From Lachnospiraceae bacterium (GTDB lineage Bacteria > Bacillota > Clostridia > Lachnospirales > Lachnospiraceae): DNA of 46,852 nucleotides. The number at the start of each line of letters is the position of its first letter. Within the stretch, counting starts at the first letter, position 1. The stretch spans positions 1-46,852 of the forward strand of contig JAJQGP010000137.1 in assembly GCA_021200475.1 (NCBI GenBank). Reading direction: 5' to 3'. Under the pieces are notes generated by a model. It was not told the DNA's origin. It was given only the letters and a program-made list of their open reading frames with translations, and ran no database searches. This document shows positions 33,606 to 43,272 of this stretch, piece after piece. A program made the position numbers and the translations under genes.

Positions 33606-34445
33606 ATGACAATTCTTGAACTTCAAAAAATGGCGAACGAGGTTCGCAAGGGCATTGTGACAGGAGTGCACAGTGCGAAGGCAGGGCATCCGGGCGGATC
33701 GCTCTCGTCTGCGGATGTATTTACGTATCTGTATTTTCAGGAGATGAATATTGATCCGAAGAATCCAAAGGATCCGGATCGTGACCGCTTTGTGCTTTCA
33801 AAAGGGCATAATGCGCCGGGGTATTATTCCGCGATGGCGCACAGAGGATATTTTCCGGTGGAAGACCTGGTGACCCTGCGTCATCTTGGCTCTCATCTGC
33901 AGGGACATCCGTGTATGCAGCACATCGACGGCATTGATATGTCCTCCGGTTCCCTGGGCCAGGGCATTTCGGCGGCTGTAGGCATGGCGCTCGCGGGCAA
34001 GATGGATCAGAAGTCCTACCGTGTGTATACGCTGCTTGGAGACGGTGAGATCGAGGAAGGCCAGGTATGGGAGGCGGCCATGTTTGCCGGTCACCGTAAG
34101 CTGGACAACCTCTGCGTGATCGTGGACAACAATGGCCTGCAGATCGACGGAAGGCTTGAGGATGTCTGCTCCCCGTATCCGATTGACAAAAAGTTTGAGG
34201 CGTTTAATTTCCATGTGATCAACGTGGCGGACGGCAATGACATGCAGCAGCTGGCGGATGCATTCGCTGAGGCGCGTACAGTCAAGGGTATGCCGACTGC
34301 GATTATTATGAAGACACTGAAGGGCAAGGGCGTTTCCTTCATGGAAGGTCAGGTTGGCTGGCACGGCAAGGCGCCGAACGATGAAGAATACGCGATCGCG
34401 ATGGCAGATCTGGAGAAAGTGGGGGAAGCATTATGTCAGAAGTAA
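33606..34445 (+). CDS. Transketolase, N-terminal (thiamine diphosphate-binding) subunit
   Basis: This 279-residue first half of a split transketolase has the ThDP motif GDGEIEEGQVWEAAMFAG to VDNNG (about residues 143-178), SAKAGHPGGSLS (about 22-33) and SKGHNAPGYY (about 64-73). AAAGGA precedes the ATG at 33606. It overlaps the C-terminal subunit gene by 13 bases. With araD it connects pentoses to glycolysis. Confidence 0.95.
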   Translation: MTILELQKMANEVRKGIVTGVHSAKAGHPGGSLSSADVFTYLYFQEMNIDPKNPKDPDRDRFVLSKGHNAPGYYSAMAHRGYFPVEDLVTLRHLGSHLQGHPCMQHIDGIDMSSGSLGQGISAAVGMALAGKMDQKSYRVYTLLGDGEIEEGQVWEAAMFAGHRKLDNLCVIVDNNGLQIDGRLEDVCSPYPIDKKFEAFNFHVINVADGNDMQQLADAFAEARTVKGMPTAIIMKTLKGKGVSFMEGQVGWHGKAPNDEEYAIAMADLEKVGEALCQK

Positions 34446-35371
34446 AGAAAATCGCTACGAGACAGAGCTATGGAAACGCTCTGGTGGAGCTCGGCAAAGA
34501 GCATGACAACCTCCTGGTTCTGGACGCCGACCTCGCAAATGCGACTAAGACAGACACATTTAAAAAGGTATTTCCGGAGCGCCACATTGACTGCGGTATC
34601 GCCGAAGCGAATATGATGGGCATCGCGGCAGGTCTTTCGACGACAGGCAAGGTTCCGTTTGTCAGCACCTTCGCTATGTTTGCTTCCGGCCGTGCGTTTG
34701 AGCAGGTGCGGAACTCCATCGGCTATCCGCATCTGAACGTCAAGATTGGTGCGACGCATGCGGGTATTTCGGTCGGTGAGGACGGCGCGTCCCATCAGGC
34801 GAATGAGGATATGGCGCTGATGCGCTCGATCCCGGGCATGGTAATTATCAACCCGTCGGATGACGTGGAGGCAAGAGCGGCGGTAAAGGCTGCTTACGAG
34901 TACGAAGGCCCGGTTTATCTGCGCTTTGGCCGTCTGGCTGTGCCGGTGATCAATGACCGCCCGGATTATAAGTTTGAGATTGGCAAGGGCGTTGTGTTGA
35001 AGGAAGGCACAGATGTGACGATTATTGCGACCGGTCTTTGTGTGAACAGTGCTCTGGAAGCGGCGGAAAAGCTCGCCGCAGACGGAATTTCCGCTCAGGT
35101 GGTCAATATCCATACGATTAAGCCGCTTGATGAGGAGCTGGTTGTCTCCTGCGCGAAGAAGACCGGCAAAATCGTGACGGTAGAAGAGCATTCCGTGATT
35201 GGCGGCCTTGGCGGCGCGGTCTGCGAGACCCTTTGCGCGAAGGCTCCGACGCCGGTACTGCGGATTGGGATGCAGGATGTCTTCGGTGAGTCCGGTCCGG
35301 CAGCAGCGCTTCTTGCGAAATACAAGCTTGACGGCGACGGCGTGTATGAGCAGGTAAAGGCCTGGGTATAA
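34433..35371 (+). CDS. Transketolase, C-terminal subunit
   Basis: This 312-residue second half of the split transketolase carries the pyrimidine-binding and C-terminal domains. Marks are DADLANATKT, the catalytic Glu in HIDCGIAEANMMGIAAGL (about residues 51-68), ATHAGISVGEDGASHQANED and VVNIHTIKPLD. It overlaps the N-terminal subunit, so the two are translated together. The roughly 280 bases after it contain no gene. Confidence 0.95.
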   Translation: MSEVKKIATRQSYGNALVELGKEHDNLLVLDADLANATKTDTFKKVFPERHIDCGIAEANMMGIAAGLSTTGKVPFVSTFAMFASGRAFEQVRNSIGYPHLNVKIGATHAGISVGEDGASHQANEDMALMRSIPGMVIINPSDDVEARAAVKAAYEYEGPVYLRFGRLAVPVINDRPDYKFEIGKGVVLKEGTDVTIIATGLCVNSALEAAEKLAADGISAQVVNIHTIKPLDEELVVSCAKKTGKIVTVEEHSVIGGLGGAVCETLCAKAPTPVLRIGMQDVFGESGPAAALLAKYKLDGDGVYEQVKAWV

Positions 35372-35655
35372 ATAAGAGTATGGATTTCACACCTGCAGTG
35401 TGGGAAGGATACGGAAAGTATATAGTTTGCGTCAGATTTTTGTGAGAACAGATGGGGGCCGCGTTTGCTTTTTTGACCGCAGTCCCCTGTTCCTCGTTTT
35501 GTCCGGCAGGAAAGCGTTCCGGGTTTCTGAATGGAAAAAGATTCGTACAGGGAAGCAGCGGAAGCAGCAGATGTCTGAATCACATAATTCAACTGACAAA
35601 GGGGTATGATACCATATATTTCACTGGCCTGGCCGGATGGGGAGTAAGGATTTTT

Positions 35656-38139
35656 ATGCATCAGATGAAAAAAAGAAACAGCATTTTTCTGCATCTCATT
35701 TGTATTTTATGCGCGTGTCTGATCAGCTGCGCTGCGGTTTTTTCTACGGATTCTTCGATTCCGGATACGATTTCTTCCGACTACTATGAGGACCTTTCGC
35801 TGGCGGAGGATGGAACCTCGATTCTGGATCAGGTTTTCCTGCGCGCGAAACACTGTACTCTGGACGGGCTGCATGTATGCTTTGAAAAACCAGAGGATGA
35901 AAAAGAGGATCCGGATCCGCAGTTGCTCATGACGTTTGAAGAAGGGACAAGCGTCAATGTCCGAACGGTTGAACTCATTCTGGAAGAAGGCTTTCTCTAT
36001 GATGTGACCTGTGTGCTTTTTTATCCGAACGAAGAAGGCAGCTATGAGGATGAATGTTCCGTAGAAGTCACACTTCCGCGGGAGGAAACCAGTGTGATCT
36101 TTGAAATTCCGGAAGAACTCGGATACTCGGTGGCAAAGCTGCGCATTGATATTGATGAGGATTATACGATAGCGGATATCCGGATTTCCAATGAGACGCC
36201 GGTACAGGAATACAGCCTGGAAAAAGCGTCCATGCTCCAGCGGTGGCTGATTACGTTTGCTGCGGTGTTTGCGCTGGCGGAAGGGATCCTGTACTGTGCG
36301 CCCTGGGTAATGCAGTTCGCCGGGTATTATCTGAAAAACAAAAAAGAGATCAATGCGTTGCTGCTGACTCTGGCGGGGGCTATTCTGGCGGGGAATCTGG
36401 CAGCTTATCTTCTGTTTCACCTGACAGGAAGGGATTATTCCCAGATCTGGATTGCGATGATCAGCCTTTGCAGCGCGATCGTGGCATATCAGCTGCGCCT
36501 TCTTTTTGCCAAAGACAATGCGCCTGTACCGGAAAAGGGCAGAGGCAAGATTTCGGGGAGCCGGATCCTCTTCTGGGCGGGGATTCTGGTCTTCTGCCTG
36601 TTTATCGCGTTTGAATGGATCGATGGGTCGGAGGAGATGCCGGAAATCGCCGGTCTGATCCGTTTCCAGTTCCCGTTTGTATTTGCTGTGGCTGAGACGA
36701 TTCTGGCCGCTTTGCTCTATCAGAAGTATGTCCTGAATGTGCGGGAAGACAGTATCTCATTTTTAAATATCTATATTGCCCTGTTTTTCCTGATGGGGCT
36801 GGCTTATCTGCTGGTTTTCCTGCCTTATGTGTCGCCGGATGAGCCATCACATTTTGCGTCCGCCTACCGTGTGTCGAATCTGTTGCTGGGGAAGACCGGC
36901 CTTACGAGCGGCGACCGGCTGCTGATGCGCGCGGAAGATTTTGTGCTGTATGGCCTGGATGAGGAAGCACTCAGCTCGGAATACTATATGCAGGTCACGG
37001 AGGAGTTTCGCTTTTTTGCCAGTGATCCGAGTTATGTGATTGCGGACGGGGCGATGGTGACAAATGCGATTTTCTCTTATATCGTGCCGGGGATCGGAAT
37101 TGCCCTTGCGCGGATGCTTCACATGAGCGGCACCATGACATTCCTGATGGGACGGCTGGCAAACCTGATTTTCTTTACGGCAGTGCTGCGGTTCCTGATG
37201 AAAAAAATCCCGTTTGGCAGGACGGCGCTCTTTGCCATTGCGATGATGCCGATGACGCTGCACATGGCTGCGTCCTATTCCTATGATGTGATGACATTTG
37301 GATTTGTCGCGCTCTTTGTGGTGCAGGTGATGTGCATGGTCAGGTCTGCGGAGAAGGTCAGCCAGAGAGATTATCGGCTGTGTGTGGTTTACGGGATTCT
37401 GATGGCCCCATCGAAGATGGTGTACATTCCTCTGCTCCTTCTTATTTTCTTGGTTCCCTGGGAGCGGCTGGGTGAGACGAAAAAAGAGGCCTGGAAGAAG
37501 AAGCTTTTTGCGGTTGGGATACCTCTGGCGGTAACCTGTGTGATTATGGTCATTATCAGCCTGGTGAGTGCGGACTCGACGCTTCGAAAGATGGCAGAGC
37601 AAAGTGTCAGTGTGAATATGCTGAGCTGGATAGACGAAGAAGGTTACACGATCTCCTGGGTAATCACTCATATGGGAGAATACATCCTGATACTGGCCCG
37701 CACAGTAGTCAAGATGATGGATTATTACTTTTTTACGATGATCGGTTCAAAGCTGGGATGGCTGGATGTCGATGTTCCGCAGGTGTACGCGGTAGCCAGT
37801 TTCGTGATGCTGCTTCTGGCGGTCAATATCAGGGATGAGCGCTCGGAAGCAGCCCAGATCGGTTTCGGGAAAAAGCTGTGGGTCGCATTTTTGTGCGCGG
37901 GCTGTGTCTTTGCTACGATTCTGGTTATGACGGTGAGCTGGACGCCGATGTCCTATGATTATGTCGCCGGTGTGCAGGGACGCTATTTTATCCCACTGCT
38001 GATCCCGGCCATCTGGCTGCTGCAATCGCGCCTGGTAGAGGTAAAAAGTGTTGTGCGTAAATATCTCGTATTTGGGACCGGATTGCTGAATTTGTGGATT
38101 CTGGTGTATGTGTTTGCGCAGTATATCGTGGGAACGTGA
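35656..38139 (+). CDS. DUF2142 family membrane protein, possible GT-C-like glycosyltransferase
   Basis: This 827-residue integral membrane protein begins with an N-terminal helix (about 9-30). An outward hydrophilic domain follows (about 31-195, acidic, beta-rich), then at least ten membrane helices. The DUF2142 landmark SPDEPSHFASAYRVSN is at about 393-408, and the PDEP-H motif resembles the acidic loop motif of GT-C glycosyltransferases. The ATG at 35656 follows GGAGTAAGGA; the longer frame from 35452 has no ribosome site and a non-hydrophobic start. A flippase gene follows 94 bases later, which fits a role in surface polysaccharide. Enzymatic activity is inferred only. Confidence 0.8.
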   Translation: MHQMKKRNSIFLHLICILCACLISCAAVFSTDSSIPDTISSDYYEDLSLAEDGTSILDQVFLRAKHCTLDGLHVCFEKPEDEKEDPDPQLLMTFEEGTSVNVRTVELILEEGFLYDVTCVLFYPNEEGSYEDECSVEVTLPREETSVIFEIPEELGYSVAKLRIDIDEDYTIADIRISNETPVQEYSLEKASMLQRWLITFAAVFALAEGILYCAPWVMQFAGYYLKNKKEINALLLTLAGAILAGNLAAYLLFHLTGRDYSQIWIAMISLCSAIVAYQLRLLFAKDNAPVPEKGRGKISGSRILFWAGILVFCLFIAFEWIDGSEEMPEIAGLIRFQFPFVFAVAETILAALLYQKYVLNVREDSISFLNIYIALFFLMGLAYLLVFLPYVSPDEPSHFASAYRVSNLLLGKTGLTSGDRLLMRAEDFVLYGLDEEALSSEYYMQVTEEFRFFASDPSYVIADGAMVTNAIFSYIVPGIGIALARMLHMSGTMTFLMGRLANLIFFTAVLRFLMKKIPFGRTALFAIAMMPMTLHMAASYSYDVMTFGFVALFVVQVMCMVRSAEKVSQRDYRLCVVYGILMAPSKMVYIPLLLLIFLVPWERLGETKKEAWKKKLFAVGIPLAVTCVIMVIISLVSADSTLRKMAEQSVSVNMLSWIDEEGYTISWVITHMGEYILILARTVVKMMDYYFFTMIGSKLGWLDVDVPQVYAVASFVMLLLAVNIRDERSEAAQIGFGKKLWVAFLCAGCVFATILVMTVSWTPMSYDYVAGVQGRYFIPLLIPAIWLLQSRLVEVKSVVRKYLVFGTGLLNLWILVYVFAQYIVGT

Positions 38140-38233
38140 TGGACAGAAATGCCGCCCCGGCGAGGACTTATCCCGCACGGAGTGTGGGATGTCGCCCCGG
38201 GTGGGGACGGATATTGGTTTCGGAGGAATGCAA

Positions 38234-39520
38234 ATGAGACGTAAACGCAGATCGGATTCGGAAAACCAGCGGGCAGCCATTATGACGGAAAAAGAGGACT
38301 CCGGACGCGGCGGCGCTTTCTGGAATATGATGGGGAGCGGCATGATGTCGGCCAATACGGTCGTGCTGAGTATGCTGGTGTCGAACTTCTTTGATCTGGG
38401 GGATCTGGGGCAGTTTACCCTGGCGCTTACGACTGCGCAGATTCTGTATTCGCTGGCTCTTTTCGGAGCGAATGACCGGCAGATGCTGGACTATGGACAT
38501 CGCTATCATTTTACACATTATTTCTGGACGAAGCTTTTTAGTACTCTGTTGGCAGCGATTGTCTGTGTAATTACACTTGCTGTGATGCATGCGGGAACAG
38601 CAACCAGGAATTATACGCTTCTTCTGACAGGCTTTATGCTGGTGAACTCCTTTGCAGAACTGTATCAGGCGATGCTCTTTCAGAATAATCGTCTGGATCT
38701 GTCCGGAAAGTCGTTGTTTTTCCGTTATCTTCTGTCGACAGTCGCTTTTCTGGCAGCAGTTTTGCTGGGCAGATCCGTTGTCACAGCCTGTGCGTGGATG
38801 CTGCTGGTCGACATTGCAGTGACGCTGTGGTGGATTTTAAGATATGAAAAAAAATACCGCGATTCAGGGTATGCTCCCGAGCCGGAGCAGACGGGAAATC
38901 TGCTCAAAGAAGTATTTCCTCTGTGTCTCAGTGTTTTGGGCTCTCTTCTGATTATCAACTGTCCGAAATATCTGATCAATTATTATCTGTCCGATGATCT
39001 CCAGGGGGCGTACAGTCTTCTGTTTATGCCGACGTATGTCATTAACCTGTTGGGTCAATTTATTTTTAAACCGTTTTACGCCCGCTATTCGCAGGTGCTC
39101 CTGGAAGAGAGAAAAGGGTTTCGCCCCCTGTTTGCCATGCATGCGGGTGCGGTTGCTGTATTTGCCCTTGTGTGCGGGTTTGGCATGTGGCTGGTCGGAG
39201 CGCCGCTTTTTCAGATATTCTTCGGACAGGATCTTTATGCGTACCGTACAATGATGCTCCTGTTTGTACTTTCCGGCGGGCTGCTCGCGATTAACCAGCT
39301 TTTGTATTATATTATGGTGATTCTGAGTAAGCAGAGGCAGATTCTTGTTAATTACGTGATCGGACTGGCAGTCGGAATCCTCTGCGGTCTGTTTGCGGTA
39401 CCGCGTTTTGGGATCGCGGGCGCCTGGCTGTCGTTCACAGCGGGGCAGCTATGCCTGCTTGCAGGATATGCGTGGATTCTGTGCTGCTATTTTAGAGGCA
39501 GCAGGAAGGATGCTGTGTAA
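38234..39520 (+). CDS. Polysaccharide flippase (Wzx/RfbX-like, MOP superfamily)
   Basis: This 428-residue protein has about twelve hydrophobic helices in the arrangement of O-antigen/teichoic-type flippases. The start region FWNMMGSGMMSANTVVLSML and the pattern of paired helices suit this superfamily. The ATG at 38234 is 7 bases after GGAGG; another ATG at 38228 is too close to that site. It should move lipid-linked sugars across the membrane, perhaps with the preceding DUF2142 protein. Other sugar-assembly genes are not present in the window. Confidence 0.8.
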   Translation: MRRKRRSDSENQRAAIMTEKEDSGRGGAFWNMMGSGMMSANTVVLSMLVSNFFDLGDLGQFTLALTTAQILYSLALFGANDRQMLDYGHRYHFTHYFWTKLFSTLLAAIVCVITLAVMHAGTATRNYTLLLTGFMLVNSFAELYQAMLFQNNRLDLSGKSLFFRYLLSTVAFLAAVLLGRSVVTACAWMLLVDIAVTLWWILRYEKKYRDSGYAPEPEQTGNLLKEVFPLCLSVLGSLLIINCPKYLINYYLSDDLQGAYSLLFMPTYVINLLGQFIFKPFYARYSQVLLEERKGFRPLFAMHAGAVAVFALVCGFGMWLVGAPLFQIFFGQDLYAYRTMMLLFVLSGGLLAINQLLYYIMVILSKQRQILVNYVIGLAVGILCGLFAVPRFGIAGAWLSFTAGQLCLLAGYAWILCCYFRGSRKDAV

Positions 39521-39570
39521 GCGTTGCAGCAATTCATATATTTTTTGTCATACTTTCGCATGTTAGAGCG

Positions 39571-39599
39571 TTGACTTTTTCCATGAGGGTCGTTATACT
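39571..39599 (+). promoter_or_regulatory. Sigma-A promoter of the aquaporin gene
   Basis: TTGACT (39571-39576), exactly 17 bases, then TATACT (39594-39599). It lies 88 bases before the aquaporin ATG. Confidence 0.75.
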
Positions 39600-39687
39600 G
39601 AATCTATAACCATTATGATTTACCGTTTTCGCATAGAAAGGAAAATATGCGGAGCAGTATAGGATTCAGCATTTATGGAGGTGTATT

Positions 39688-40356
39688 ATGGAAAACATCA
39701 AGAAGTACATTGCGGAAGCAATCGGTACCTGTGTCCTCGTCACGTTCGGCTGTGGTACGGCAGTGGCGGTCGGCTGTTCCAGCGAGGCAGGGAGCGGCTA
39801 TCTGCTGACAGCGCTTGCGTTCGGTCTTGTGATTGTCGCGATGGCGTACAGCATCGGAAACATTTCGGGCTGTCATATCAACCCGGCGGTTTCCATCGCG
39901 ATGCTGATTCGCGGTCAGCTGGACGTTAAGGATTTTGTTGGCTACGTAGTATCGCAGGTGATCGGTTCAGCGGTTGGCTGTGTGATACTGGGGATTGTGT
40001 TCGGATTTGACTGCGGATTTGGCGCGAACCAGATTCAGGCCGGATGGACGAATGGTTCTGTTCCGGCTGCATTACTGGTTGAGATCGTGCTTACCTTTGT
40101 TTTTGTGATCACAATCATCGGAGTAACCAGCAAGGTGGAAAACACGGCAGTATCTGGTCTGGTCATTGGATTGACGCTGACGCTGGTACATATTCTCGGC
40201 ATCGCTCTGACCGGCACATCCGTGAACCCGGCGAGAAGCTTGATGCCGGCTATTTTTGCAGGCGGCACAGCGCTTGCGCAGGTGTGGATTTTCATTGTTG
40301 GCCCGCTCATCGGCGGAGCGTTGGCGGCAGTGGTATATGGATATCTGGAAAAGTGA
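39688..40356 (+). CDS. Aquaporin (MIP family), AqpZ-like
   Basis: This 222-residue channel has six membrane helices and both pore motifs: HINPAVS (about residues 63-69) and SVNPARS (about 177-183), with the selectivity Arg after the second NPA. Its short loops and length are closer to water channels than to glycerol facilitators, which carry longer loops and an Asp after NPAR. GGAGGTG precedes the ATG. It is monocistronic, ending in a large palindrome. Confidence 0.93.
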   Translation: MENIKKYIAEAIGTCVLVTFGCGTAVAVGCSSEAGSGYLLTALAFGLVIVAMAYSIGNISGCHINPAVSIAMLIRGQLDVKDFVGYVVSQVIGSAVGCVILGIVFGFDCGFGANQIQAGWTNGSVPAALLVEIVLTFVFVITIIGVTSKVENTAVSGLVIGLTLTLVHILGIALTGTSVNPARSLMPAIFAGGTALAQVWIFIVGPLIGGALAAVVYGYLEK

Positions 40357-40384
40357 AGTCGATCCGAAATCTGGATCGGTGTAA

Positions 40385-40444
40385 ACAGAATACTGAATGG
40401 AAAAGCGGAGGGGTGTACCTCCGCTTTTCCATTCAGTATTCTGT
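40385..40444. terminator. Bidirectional terminator, perfect 27-base inverted repeat
   Basis: The arms 40385-40411 and 40418-40444 are perfectly complementary around GGTGTA. The inner GCGGAGG/CCTCCGC stem is followed by TTTT on each strand, so it can stop transcription from both the aquaporin (plus) and nrdG (minus) sides. The perfect outer extension, ACAGAATACTGAATGG with its complement, exceeds what termination needs. Confidence 0.85.
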
Positions 40445-40459
40445 TGTACATAAAAGGCT

Positions 40460-40957
40460 TCAAACTGTCCCGTAAACATTCAGATGGATGATCCGCTGGT
40501 TCCGGCTGCCGCGAAACTGCAGCGAGATGTCCTTTTCCGCTTCGATGAATTCTCCATCGACAAGTACATCAATGTAAGAGAGCATTTCGCGTGTGACGTC
40601 GGTGAAAACGCAGCCGTCGGGAATCAGATCGACATCATACAGATATCCAGTGTAGCACCAGATATCCTTCCTGGGATAGCGCTCCCGGATTTTTCTCATG
40701 AGGGCGGCGACCACCGGCTGATTTTCCGGTTCAAACGGCTCGCCGCCAAGGGCAGTAAAACCCTGAATATAATCGGGCGCGAGAGCCTCCAGAATCTCAT
40801 TTTCGGTGTCAGCGGTGAAAGGCCGGCCATAGTCGAAGCTCCAGGTCTCGGCATTGAAGCAGCCTTTGCAGTGATGGCGGCAGCCCGACACGAAAAGAGA
40901 GACCCGGACGCCGGGGCCGTCAGCGATGTCATATTTTTTGATCGTTCCGAAATTCAT
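40460..40957 (-). CDS. nrdG: Anaerobic ribonucleotide reductase activating protein
   Basis: This 165-residue radical SAM enzyme installs the glycyl radical on NrdD. The cluster motif is CRHHCKGC (C26, C30, C33), followed by NAETWSFDYG and the GGEPF motif (about residues 68-72). The start at 40957 follows AAGGAGC on the minus strand; the longer frame to 41158 has no support. It is 125 bases downstream of nrdD and probably co-transcribed. Confidence 0.95.
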   Translation of the reverse strand: MNFGTIKKYDIADGPGVRVSLFVSGCRHHCKGCFNAETWSFDYGRPFTADTENEILEALAPDYIQGFTALGGEPFEPENQPVVAALMRKIRERYPRKDIWCYTGYLYDVDLIPDGCVFTDVTREMLSYIDVLVDGEFIEAEKDISLQFRGSRNQRIIHLNVYGTV

Positions 40958-41082
40958 CTGTTTGCTCCTTACAGGATGTTTTCTGAAAAACGAGAACACT
41001 GTGCTTCCATTCCGCACACCGCAGCAAGTGAGTGTCTCTTTCTTATAAGAAAACCTTCCGGACTTTCCTTCCGGACCGTCAT

Positions 41083-43272
41083 TTACAGATGCAGTACCCG
41101 GTCTTTGATCTCCTGGGTGCGCCCCTGGTTCCAGAACTGAGTGCCGATGTAGCCGCATGTACGGCGCGCGACGCTCATCTTATCCTGCTCACGATTGCCG
41201 CAGTTCGGGCATTCCCAGACAAGCTTGCCGGCTTCGTCTTCGACGATTTTGATCTCGCCGTTGTAGCCGCAGCAGTCGCAGTAGTCGCTCTTTGTATTCA
41301 GCTCGGCGTACATGATGTTGTCGTAGATAAACTTCATTACCGAGAGCACTGCCGGGATGTTGTTCTGCATATTCGGTACTTCCACGTAGCTGATCGCACC
41401 GCCCGGAGAAAGTTCCTGGAACGGAGCTTCAAAGCTCAGCTTGCTGAAGGCATCGATCTCCTCCGTTACATGGACGTGATAACTGTTCGTGATATAGTTT
41501 TTGTCTGTCACGCCGGGGATGATGCCAAAGCGCTTTTTCAGCAGCTTTGCGAAGCGGTAGGTGGTGGATTCCATCGGCGTGCCATATACGGAGTAGCTGA
41601 TGTTTTCCGCAGCTTTCCATTCGGCGCATTTGTCGTTCAGCTTCTGCATAACTGCCATCGCGAACGGGCGTGCTTCCGGATCGGTGTGCGATTTGCCGAG
41701 CATGCGTACGCACATCTCATAGAGACCGGCATACCCAAGCGAAATCGTCGAATAGCCATTGTACAGCAGCTTATCAATCCTCTCGCCCTTTTTAAGGCGC
41801 GCCAGCGCGCCGTATTGCCACAGGATCGGGGCAACGTCAGAAACGGTGCCGAGCAGGCGCTCATGACGGCAACGCAGGGCACGGTGGCAAAGCTCCAGCC
41901 GCTCATCGAGAATTTCCCAGAAGCGGTCCATATCGCCCTCAGAGGAGCAGGCCACGTCTACCAGGTTGATTGTGACGACGCCCTGGTTGAACCGTCCATA
42001 GAATTTGTAGCTGCCGTCCGGGTTCCGCTGAGAATCTTCCACAGTCAGGAAGGAACGGCAGCCCATGCAGGTGTAGACATTGCCTCGCTTCAGCTTCCGC
42101 ATCATCTTCGCGGAGATATAGTCCGGCACCATACGCTTCGCCGTACATTCGGCGGCCAGCTCGGTCAGATACCAGTATTTGGAATCTTCCGTGATGTTAT
42201 CCTCATCAAGGACATAAATCAGCTTCGGGAAAGCTGGCGTAATCCACACGCCGCTCTCGTTTTTTACGCCCTGCATCCGCTGACGCATCACCTCTTCGAT
42301 GATCAGCGCCAGGTCGTCGCGCGTCCGACCATCCGGCACCTCATCCAGATACATAAACATCGTCACGAACGGAGCCTGCCCGTTGCAGGTCATCAGGGTG
42401 ATCAGCTGGTACTGGATCGTCTGGATGCCGCTGGTAATCTCGTCCTTCAGGCGGCGTTCTGTGATCATGGAAATGATTTCCTCATCCAGAGATTCGCCGC
42501 AGATCTCGCGTTCCTCAATCACTTTTTTGCGGAGCTTCTGACGGCTGATATCGACAAACGGGGCCAGATGTGCCAGAGAAAACGACTGGCCGCCGTACTG
42601 GTTGCTCGCCACCTGGGCGACGATCTGGGTCGTCACATTGCAGGCTGTAAAAAAGCTGTGCGGCTTCTCAATCAGAGTTTCGCTGATCACGGTGCCGTTT
42701 TGCAGCATGTCCTCCAGATTGATCAGGTCACAGTTGTGTTCCCGCTGCGCATAATAATCGGAATCGTGAAAATGAATGATGCCTTCCTCGTGTGCCTGTA
42801 CGATCTCTTCCGGCAGGAGCACACGCATGGTCAGATCCTTGCTCACCTCGCCCGCCATATAATCCCGCTGCGTGGAGTTAATGGTCGGATTTTTATTTGA
42901 GTTTTCCTGCTTCGCGTTTTCATTGATCTGATCCAGCAGAGACAGAATGCTGTTGTCTGTCGTGTTTGTCTTGCGGGAAATCTCACGTTTGTAGCGGTAG
43001 CGCACGTATTTCTGCGCTACCTCATAGCCGCGCATCTCCATGATGCCCGTTTCCACCAGATCCTGAATATCCTCCACATTCAGCGCGTGAGAAGACTCCA
43101 GCGCTTTCTTTGCAATCTTATCAGCCACCGCCGAAATCTGGTAGTCGTTCAGCTGGTGGATCTTCTCTACACTGTTATTTGCCTTGCGCACAGCGTTCTC
43201 AATCTTCGTTTTGCCAAAGGTGACTTCTTCGCCGCTACGTTTGATGACATTTGCTTTTGTTGCCTGACTCAT
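41083..43272 (-). CDS. nrdD: Anaerobic ribonucleoside-triphosphate reductase
   Basis: This 729-residue class III reductase makes deoxynucleotides without oxygen. It has an N-terminal ATP-cone (VIKRSGEEVTFGKTKIENAV, about 9-28), the active-site region TCMGCRSFL, a zinc site CDCCGYNGEI with CPNCGN, and the glycyl-radical motif RRTCGYIGTQFWNQGR with the radical Gly near residue 707. The start follows GAGGAGG on the minus strand. The ATP-cone implies allosteric control by ATP/dATP. The gene fits an anaerobe. Confidence 0.97.
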   Translation of the reverse strand: MSQATKANVIKRSGEEVTFGKTKIENAVRKANNSVEKIHQLNDYQISAVADKIAKKALESSHALNVEDIQDLVETGIMEMRGYEVAQKYVRYRYKREISRKTNTTDNSILSLLDQINENAKQENSNKNPTINSTQRDYMAGEVSKDLTMRVLLPEEIVQAHEEGIIHFHDSDYYAQREHNCDLINLEDMLQNGTVISETLIEKPHSFFTACNVTTQIVAQVASNQYGGQSFSLAHLAPFVDISRQKLRKKVIEEREICGESLDEEIISMITERRLKDEITSGIQTIQYQLITLMTCNGQAPFVTMFMYLDEVPDGRTRDDLALIIEEVMRQRMQGVKNESGVWITPAFPKLIYVLDEDNITEDSKYWYLTELAAECTAKRMVPDYISAKMMRKLKRGNVYTCMGCRSFLTVEDSQRNPDGSYKFYGRFNQGVVTINLVDVACSSEGDMDRFWEILDERLELCHRALRCRHERLLGTVSDVAPILWQYGALARLKKGERIDKLLYNGYSTISLGYAGLYEMCVRMLGKSHTDPEARPFAMAVMQKLNDKCAEWKAAENISYSVYGTPMESTTYRFAKLLKKRFGIIPGVTDKNYITNSYHVHVTEEIDAFSKLSFEAPFQELSPGGAISYVEVPNMQNNIPAVLSVMKFIYDNIMYAELNTKSDYCDCCGYNGEIKIVEDEAGKLVWECPNCGNREQDKMSVARRTCGYIGTQFWNQGRTQEIKDRVLHL

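Noticed and set aside
41032-42900. 622-codon plus-strand open frame
   Set aside because: It is antisense to nrdD, whose minus-strand product shows all catalytic motifs; the plus-strand product matches nothing.
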